Assembly (NCBI GenBank): GCA_031279575.1
Contig: JAITIG010000021.1
Location: 1 to 10,782, forward strand
Direction of reading: 5' to 3'
DNA: 10,782 nt
DNA from: Bifidobacteriaceae bacterium
Lineage (GTDB): Bacteria; Actinomycetota; Actinomycetes; Actinomycetales; WQXJ01
Below the pieces are notes generated by a model. That model did not search any database and was not told where the DNA came from. It saw nothing but the letters and a program-made list of their open reading frames with translations. The translations under genes and the position numbers were made by a program. Of the stretch, positions 6,417-10,782 are shown one piece after another (the first letter of the stretch is position 1; each line of letters opens with the position of its first letter).

Positions 6417-8086
6417 GGCTGGGGGCCGGCCTGGCCGGGGGGGCGGCGCTGTTCGGCGCTGTCACCATGGTGGCGCGCCTGGCCGGCTTCGCCCGCTGGG
6501 CGGTGTTCTCCGGGGCGGTCGGCTCGACCGCCGCCGGTTCCGCCTACACCGCCGCCAACGCCCTGCCCAACGTGTTGTTCGAGGTCGCGGCCGGCGGCGC
6601 CCTGGCCGCCGTGGCTGTGCCGCTGCTGGCCGCGCCGCTGGCAGATGGGCGGCTGGGGAAAGCCTCGCAGACGGCATCGTGCTTGATGACTTGGGCTTTG
6701 ACGGTGCTGGCGCCCCTGGGGCTGGCGCTGTTCTGGGCGGCCGAGCCGCTGGCGGCGGCCCTGCTGGATGGCGCGGTGGAGCGCCAGCGGCCCGGCTCGA
6801 CGGCTTTGGCGGCCGGGCTGATCAGGCTGTTCGCGCTCCAGGTGCCGCTCTACGGGGTGGGGGTGGTGGCCTCCGGCGTGCTGCAGGCGGCCAAACGGCT
6901 GTTTTGGCCGGCCGCGGCGCCGCTGCTGTCCTCGCTCACGGTGATCGCCGCCTACCTGGTGTTCGGGCAGTTGGCGGGCGGGGCGCAGGACTCGCCGGGC
7001 GAGTTGGGGCGCGCGGCCGTGCTGGCGCTGGGGTGGGGGACCACGGCCGGGGTGGCGGCCCTGACGCTGCCGCTGCTGGGGCCGGTGGCGCGGCTCGGCA
7101 TCCGCTGGCGCTGGACCTACCGCTTCGGCGCGGCCGGGGAGCGGCGGCGGGCAGCCGGCCTGGCCGGGGCTGGGATCGGGGCGCTGCTGGCCCAGCAACT
7201 GGCCGCGCTGGCGGTGGTGGCGCTGGCCGGCTGGGTGGGCGGCGCCGGGGCGCTGCCCACCTACCACTACGCCCAAGCCGTCTACCTGCTGCCTTACGCG
7301 GTGCTGGCGGTGCCGCTGGCGATGTCCGCCTTCCCCCGCTTGGCCCAGTGGGCGGCGGCCGGCCGCCTGGACCGGCTGGAGGCCGGGGTGGCCGGGACCA
7401 CCCGGGCGGTCTTGGCGGTCTCGGCCTTGGGGGCGGCCTGGCTGGTGGCGGCGGCGCCCTCGGCCCAGGCGCTGTTCGACTTGATCGACCGCTCCGGCCA
7501 GGCGGCCGGGCTGGCGCCGGCGGTGGTCGCCTTCGCCCCGGGGTTGGTCGGCTACGGGCTGATGGCGCACCTCCAGCGGGTGCTCTACGCGGTCGACCGC
7601 TCGGGCCCGGCGGTGGCGGCGACGGCGGCCGGCTGGCTGGTGGTGGCGGCGGCGGCGGTGGTCGCGGTGCTGGCCGGGCCGGGCGGCGCCGCTCCCACCG
7701 TGGCGGGGTTGGCCGGGGCCACCAGCCTGGGTGTGAGCGTTGCCGGAGCGGGGCTGTTGTGGCAGGTCAAACGGGCGCTGGGGCCGGGCGCGGTGGCCGG
7801 GTTGGGCCGCACCGCCTGGGTTGGGCTGGGCGGCGCGGCCACCGGCGCGCTGGCCGGCCGCCTGGTGGCGGACCAGGTGGCGGCTTGGGTCGCAGGGGCG
7901 GGCGGCGGCCAAGCCGGCGCGGCGGCGCCCGCCCCAACCGCCCCCGCCGGGGCGGCCTTGGGCCTGGCCCAGGCGCTGTCCGGCGGCTTGGCCGGCTGCG
8001 CCGCGGCCGGCGCCATCGCCCTGGCGGCCGCCTGGGCCTTGGACCGCTCCCTCTTCCACGCCCTGCCCCGCGCCCCCCGCGGCTAA
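6413..8086 (+). CDS. MurJ/MviN-family lipid-linked precursor flippase (MOP superfamily)
   Basis: 557 residues with many hydrophobic segments, compatible with the 12-14 helices of MurJ-type proteins. The N-terminus carries the family pattern: ARLAGFAR at 21-28 (Arg22 and Arg28 align with E. coli MurJ Arg18 and Arg24), then YTAANALPN to 53 and GGALAAVAVPLL. The motif around 284-308, YHYAQAVYLLPYAVLAVPLA, is the counterpart of the conserved NYAQ...LP segment. MurJ flips lipid II outward; the homologue next to an MraY-like transferase may instead carry that enzyme's lipid-linked sugar, which is inference. By remembered alignment to E. coli, Asp39 and Arg52 correspond to Ser43 and Phe56 here, so ion coupling or substrate contacts may differ; actinobacterial members may commonly lack these. 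The canonical actinobacterial murJ is usually elsewhere, near parA/trxB, so this may be a second copy. It stops with TAA, the only TAA in the window, at the end of the first gene run. Confidence 0.85.
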   Translation: MRLGAGLAGGAALFGAVTMVARLAGFARWAVFSGAVGSTAAGSAYTAANALPNVLFEVAAGGALAAVAVPLLAAPLADGRLGKASQTASCLMTWALTVLAPLGLALFWAAEPLAAALLDGAVERQRPGSTALAAGLIRLFALQVPLYGVGVVASGVLQAAKRLFWPAAAPLLSSLTVIAAYLVFGQLAGGAQDSPGELGRAAVLALGWGTTAGVAALTLPLLGPVARLGIRWRWTYRFGAAGERRRAAGLAGAGIGALLAQQLAALAVVALAGWVGGAGALPTYHYAQAVYLLPYAVLAVPLAMSAFPRLAQWAAAGRLDRLEAGVAGTTRAVLAVSALGAAWLVAAAPSAQALFDLIDRSGQAAGLAPAVVAFAPGLVGYGLMAHLQRVLYAVDRSGPAVAATAAGWLVVAAAAVVAVLAGPGGAAPTVAGLAGATSLGVSVAGAGLLWQVKRALGPGAVAGLGRTAWVGLGGAATGALAGRLVADQVAAWVAGAGGGQAGAAAPAPTAPAGAALGLAQALSGGLAGCAAAGAIALAAAWALDRSLFHALPRAPRG

Positions 8087-8117
8087 CACGCCGGCCGCGA
8101 AACGCCCGCCGTTCTCC

Positions 8118-8138
8118 CCGCCGCCAGGCGGGCGGCGG
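8118..8138 (+). other. GC-rich hairpin between the flippase gene and pyrG
   Basis: CCGCCGCC (8118-8125) pairs perfectly with GGCGGCGG (8131-8138) around the 5-nt loop AGGCG. It could end transcription of the upstream operon, but no T run follows. It ends one base before the CT of the TAGACT box, so it could also be an operator-like site or an element in the promoter spacer. Confidence 0.5.
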
Positions 8139-8139
8139 C

Positions 8140-8151
8140 TAGACTAGAGGT
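8140..8151 (+). promoter_or_regulatory. Candidate pyrG promoter -10 box and ribosome binding site
   Basis: TAGACT at 8140-8145 fits the actinobacterial -10 pattern TANNNT; transcription would start about 8151-8154, at or just before the pyrG start, giving a leaderless or nearly leaderless mRNA. No good -35 hexamer is seen 16-18 bp upstream. The following AGAGGT (8146-8151) could act as a Shine-Dalgarno 5 nt before ATG 8157 if transcription begins further upstream. The two readings compete because a start near 8152 would leave AGAGGT out of the mRNA. CTAG-A-CTAG (8139-8147) doubles a tetranucleotide that is rare in many bacterial genomes. Confidence 0.45.
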
Positions 8152-8156
8152 CCGTG

Positions 8157-9839
8157 ATGCAACGCGCCAGCCTCCACGGCGAGGCCCCCAGGCAAGTCCA
8201 GCACATCTTCGTCACCGGGGGTGTGGCGTCCTCGCTCGGGAAGGGCTTGACGGCATCGTCCCTGGGGCAGTTGCTGCGGTCGCGCGGCCTGCGCGTCACG
8301 ATGCAGAAACTGGACCCGTACCTCAACGTCGACCCCGGCACCATGAACCCGTTCCAGCACGGCGAGGTCTTCGTGACCGACGATGGCGCGGAGACGGACC
8401 TGGACATCGGCCACTACGAGCGCTTCTTGGACGTGCCGCTGTCCCAAGCCGCCAACGTCACCACCGGGCAGGTCTACTCGACCGTCATCGCGCGCGAGCG
8501 GCGCGGCGGCTACCTGGGGGACACGGTGCAGGTCATCCCGCATATCACCGATGAGATCAAGGCCCGCATGCGGGCCCAGGAGTCGGGCGAGGTGGACGTC
8601 ATCATCACCGAGATCGGCGGCACGGTGGGGGACATCGAGTCGCTGCCGTTCTTGGAGGCGGCCCGCCAGGTGCGCCAGGAGGTCGGCCGGGCCAACTGCT
8701 TCTTCTGCCATGTCTCGCTGGTGCCGTTCATCGGCCCGTCCAAGGAGCTCAAAACCAAGCCGACCCAGCATTCGGTGGCGGCTTTGCGCAACATCGGCAT
8801 CCAGCCGGACGCCATCGTCTGCCGGGCGGACCGCGACCTGCCGGAGCCGATCCGCCGCAAAATCGCCCTGATGTGCGATGTCGACCGCCAAGCGGTGGTG
8901 ACCTGCGCCGACGCCCCCTCGATCTACGACATCCCGAAGGTGCTGCACGCCGGCGGCCTGGACGCCTATGTCATCCAGCGCCTGGGGCTGCCTTTTAGGG
9001 ATGTGGACTGGACCGGTTGGGGCCGCCTGCTGGAGCGGGTGCACCATCCGGCCCACGCCGTCACGGTGGCGCTGGTCGGCAAGTACATCGACCTGCCGGA
9101 CGCCTACCTGTCGGTCTGCGAGGCGCTGCGGGCGGGCGGTTTCAACCGCAACGCCCGGGTCGACATCCGCTGGGTCGCCTCCGACACCTGCGAGACCCCG
9201 GCCGGCGCGCGCGACAACCTGCGGGATGTGGACGCCATGGTGGTGCCCGGCGGGTTCGGCATCCGCGGCATCGAGGGCAAGCTGGGGGCGTTGCGCTTCG
9301 CCCGGGAGAACGGCATCCCGGCTTTGGGCTTGTGCCTGGGGCTGCAGTGCATGGTGATCGAGTTCGCGCGCCATGTGCTGGGGTTGGAGGGGGCCTCCTC
9401 CTCCGAGTTCGACCCGGCCACGCCCCACCCGGTGGTGGCCACGATGGCGGAGCAGCGCCAGATTGTGGACGGCGGCGGCGATATGGGCGGCACCATGCGC
9501 CTGGGCGCCTACGCCGCCAATCTGGTGCCGGAGTCGCTGGTGGCGCGGGCTTACGGCACCACCCGGGTCGAGGAGCGCCACCGCCACCGCTACGAGGTCA
9601 ACAACGCCTACCGGGCCCAGTTGGAGGCGGGCGGGCTGCGGGTTTCGGGTTTGTCCCCGGACCGCGAGCTGGTCGAGTTTGTCGAGTTGCCCGCCGAGCG
9701 GCACCCGTATTACGTCGGCACCCAGGCCCACCCCGAGTTCAAGTCCCGCCCCACCCGGGCCCACCCCCTGTTCGCCGGCCTGATCCGGGCCGCCTTGGTG
9801 CGCCAGTCGGAGGGCCGGCTGCTGGAGGTCGAGCCGTGA
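8157..9839 (+). CDS. pyrG: CTP synthase (glutamine hydrolysing)
   Basis: PyrG makes CTP from UTP, ATP and glutamine, the last step of de novo pyrimidine nucleotide synthesis, in the cytoplasm as a tetramer. 560 residues from ATG 8157, a normal length (about 540-590). The synthase domain starts with the P-loop-like [11 protein letters not shown] at about 21-31, followed by [16 protein letters not shown] and [16 protein letters not shown], then [12 protein letters not shown]. The C-terminal class I glutamine amidotransferase domain has [13 protein letters not shown] with nucleophile Cys393, and AHPEF with His525 and Glu527, completing the triad. All expected catalytic residues are present. GTG 8154 directly precedes ATG 8157 in frame; ATG is preferred because AGAGGT is 5 nt upstream, but GTG would fit a leaderless transcript. 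The 70-bp upstream gap suggests an independent promoter. It ends in a GTGA overlap with the NUDIX gene, the same pairing as Rv1699-Rv1700. Confidence 0.98.
   Translation: MQRASLHGEAPRQVQHIFVTGGVASSLGKGLTASSLGQLLRSRGLRVTMQKLDPYLNVDPGTMNPFQHGEVFVTDDGAETDLDIGHYERFLDVPLSQAANVTTGQVYSTVIARERRGGYLGDTVQVIPHITDEIKARMRAQESGEVDVIITEIGGTVGDIESLPFLEAARQVRQEVGRANCFFCHVSLVPFIGPSKELKTKPTQHSVAALRNIGIQPDAIVCRADRDLPEPIRRKIALMCDVDRQAVVTCADAPSIYDIPKVLHAGGLDAYVIQRLGLPFRDVDWTGWGRLLERVHHPAHAVTVALVGKYIDLPDAYLSVCEALRAGGFNRNARVDIRWVASDTCETPAGARDNLRDVDAMVVPGGFGIRGIEGKLGALRFARENGIPALGLCLGLQCMVIEFARHVLGLEGASSSEFDPATPHPVVATMAEQRQIVDGGGDMGGTMRLGAYAANLVPESLVARAYGTTRVEERHRHRYEVNNAYRAQLEAGGLRVSGLSPDRELVEFVELPAERHPYYVGTQAHPEFKSRPTRAHPLFAGLIRAALVRQSEGRLLEVEP
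9824..9829 (+). promoter_or_regulatory. Strong ribosome binding site of the NUDIX gene
   Basis: GGAGGT, one of the best Shine-Dalgarno matches in the window, lies 6 nt before GTG 9836 inside the last codons of pyrG. It fixes the start that overlaps the pyrG stop. Confidence 0.7.
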
Positions 9840-10480
9840 CCCAGCCGCCCGCCCCGGCCGAGGCGGGCGGGCCCGCCGGCTGCGAAGTGGCGGACCGGGC
9901 GGCATCGTACCCGGTGGTGCGCTCTGAGACGGTTTTCCGGGGGCGGGTTTGGGATGTCGTGGCCGATGCCGTGGCGCTGCCGGGCGGCCAGGCGGTGCGC
10001 CGCGAGTACATGGACCACACCGGCGCGGTGGCCGTCATTGCGGTGGACGATGCCGTCCGCGTCCTGCTCCAGCGCCAGTACCGCCACCCGGCGCGGGCCG
10101 AGCTGTGGGAGCCGCCGGCCGGGCTGTTGGACGTGGCGGGCGAGCCGCCGGCCGCCACCGCCAGGCGCGAGCTGTGGGAGGAGGCGGATTTGGAGGCCCG
10201 GGATTGGCGCCGCCTGATCTCGTTCAACTCCAGCCCGGGCGGCTCGTCTGAGGTGATCCACGTCTTTTTGGCCCGCGGCCTGTCCCTGGCGCCGGCCGGG
10301 CGGCGCTTCGCCCGCCAGGACGAGGAGGCCGCCTTGGTCCCCGCCTGGCTGGGTTTGGATGAGGCTGTGGGCCTGGTCATGGCCGGCGCCCTGCGCTCGC
10401 CCACCGCCGTGGTGGGCATCTTGGCGGCCGCCCAGGCCCGCTCCGCCCCCGGCGGCTGGGACGCCCTCCCCCCACCCTGA
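9836..10480 (+). CDS. NUDIX hydrolase, ADP-ribose pyrophosphatase type
   Basis: 214 residues, resembling the product of Rv1700, which hydrolyses ADP-ribose to AMP and ribose 5-phosphate. The core is conserved: [37 protein letters not shown], then a NUDIX box with Gly96, Glu103 and [10 protein letters not shown] at 110-119, giving the metal-binding Glu112, Glu115 and Glu116. As in other actinobacterial members, one extra residue lies between Gly96 and Glu103 compared with the standard spacing, and Asp118 replaces the consensus Gly after [19 protein letters not shown] follows, typical of ADP-ribose pyrophosphatases. The first 25 residues are a Pro/Ala-rich lead without family match, so the conserved part begins near residue 28. 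GTG 9836 with GGAGGT 6 nt upstream overlaps the pyrG stop. Cotranscription with pyrG is likely. In Mycobacterium xerD follows, but not here. Substrates other than ADP-ribose cannot be excluded. Confidence 0.92.
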   Translation: MTQPPAPAEAGGPAGCEVADRAASYPVVRSETVFRGRVWDVVADAVALPGGQAVRREYMDHTGAVAVIAVDDAVRVLLQRQYRHPARAELWEPPAGLLDVAGEPPAATARRELWEEADLEARDWRRLISFNSSPGGSSEVIHVFLARGLSLAPAGRRFARQDEEAALVPAWLGLDEAVGLVMAGALRSPTAVVGILAAAQARSAPGGWDALPPP

Positions 10481-10522
10481 CCCCTGATCCGCCACGACCC
10501 CAACGGCACGCGCAGGCGACTG

Positions 10523-10576
10523 GGGCGCCCGCTATCCTGCCCCCGGTCCGAGCCGCGTGGGCGCCTATTTGCTATC
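10523..10576 (+). repeat. Pair of composite direct repeats (GGGCGCC ... GCTATC) between convergent genes
   Basis: GGGCGCC-C-GCTATC lies at 10523-10536 and GGGCGCC-TATTT-GCTATC at 10559-10576: same two blocks and order, spacer of 1 versus 5 bases. TATCCT (10533-10538) and TATCTT (10573-10578) fit TANNNT -10 boxes on the + strand, but there is no matching -35 and no + strand gene starts before the window ends. The rest of the 122-bp interval 10481-10602 shows no clear terminator hairpin with a T run and no RNA gene. Confidence 0.4.
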
Positions 10577-10602
10577 TTCCACTGATCGCAGGGGCAGCTA
10601 CG

Positions 10603-10782
10603 TCAGCCCGCGCGCTGGCGGGTCGAGCGCTGGGCGTCGCAAGCAGCCCACACCTGTTCCGCCAGCCGGCCGACCTCAGTCGAAGGATTTCGCCGCAGGC
10701 GCTCGACGTGGTTGCGCTCATGGATCTGGGCCAGGGCCTTGCCGCGCCCGATGGCGTCCGCGACCCCGGCCAGATCAATCAA
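10603..10782 (-). CDS. Unidentified protein, C-terminal 59 residues (5' end outside window)
   Basis: The minus-strand frame runs from the window edge to TGA at 10603-10605 and has G/C-rich third positions and a balanced amino acid make-up, unlike the Arg/Ser/Pro-rich alternative frames over the same bases. The visible end contains DLAGVADAIGRGKALAQI, HERNHVERLRRNPSTEVGRL and AEQVWAACD, then a polar, Arg/Gln-rich tail. It looks like a helical end domain, but I recognise no family and assign no function. It converges on the NUDIX gene across 122 bp and breaks the usual pyrG-NUDIX-xerD order, so it may be a lineage-specific or acquired gene. The coding call is inferred from composition only. Confidence 0.6.
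   Translation of the reverse strand: MIDLAGVADAIGRGKALAQIHERNHVERLRRNPSTEVGRLAEQVWAACDAQRSTRQRAG

Noticed and set aside
5630..8089. Very long minus-strand open frame (over 800 codons) opposite the transferase and flippase genes
   Set aside because: Long antisense frames are expected at this GC content. Its translation is rich in Arg, Gln, Gly and Pro with no recognisable motif, while the + strand shows clear family motifs.
8118..8138. Intrinsic terminator of the first operon
   Set aside because: The stem is good but no T run follows, so it is listed only as a hairpin.
8139..9905. Minus-strand open frame (588 codons) opposite pyrG
   Set aside because: It covers a fully conserved pyrG exactly and has no motif of its own.
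10572..10778. 68-residue minus-strand frame near the right edge
   Set aside because: Arg/Ser/Pro/Ala-rich translation and poor third-position pattern; another minus frame over the same bases (ending at 10603) looks truly coding.
1..10782. CRISPR arrays, insertion sequences, phage genes, tRNA or rRNA genes
   Set aside because: No regularly spaced repeats, transposase motifs, terminal inverted repeats or RNA gene signatures were seen; the repeats in steB are coding low-complexity units.

Overview
The window is very GC-rich DNA with G/C-dominated third codon positions and frequent GTG starts. It carries the tlyA - nadK - recN - steA - steB ... pyrG - NUDIX order known from Mycobacterium (Rv1694-Rv1700) and other actinobacteria. 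The source is therefore a high-GC actinomycete; the order or genus cannot be read from the sequence. All identifications are from recognised motifs and remembered family sequences, with no database search.

Layout, all on the + strand up to 10480. 1-338: 3' end of tlyA (rRNA 2'-O-methyltransferase / hemolysin A family). 335-1183: nadK (NAD kinase), cut by an in-frame TAG at 764-766 that lies in a 12-bp tandem duplication. 1184-2935: recN (SMC-like repair ATPase). 2996-4183: steA (thiamin-pyrophosphokinase-fold membrane protein). 4183-5505: steB/mctB family protein with a large repetitive Gly/Ala insert. 5502-6416: MraY/WecA-like polyprenyl-phosphate glycosyl-phosphate transferase homologue. 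6413-8086: MurJ/MviN-family flippase. 8087-8156: the clearest regulatory gap, with a GC hairpin, a TAGACT -10-like box and a possible SD. 8157-9839: pyrG (CTP synthase). 9836-10480: NUDIX hydrolase of the ADP-ribose pyrophosphatase type. 10481-10602: intergenic. 10603-10782: 3' end of an unidentified minus-strand gene.

Most genes touch or overlap (GTGA overlaps at 335, 5502, 6413 and 9836; TGATG at 4181; TAG-ATG at 1181), so 1-8086 looks like one translationally coupled run, with a second unit (pyrG-NUDIX) starting near 8140. The themes are rRNA methylation, NADP supply, DNA repair, and division or envelope biogenesis (steA, steB, the MraY-like enzyme and the flippase), then CTP synthesis and nucleotide housekeeping. 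The transferase-flippase pair lies between steB and pyrG, which are adjacent in M. tuberculosis, and suggests a lipid-linked envelope precursor made and flipped locally.

I see no CRISPR array, insertion sequence, tRNA, rRNA or defence module. The most notable points are the amber-interrupted nadK with its duplication, the repeat-expanded SteB, the envelope gene pair, and the compact, possibly leaderless pyrG promoter. None amounts to a clearly new system.
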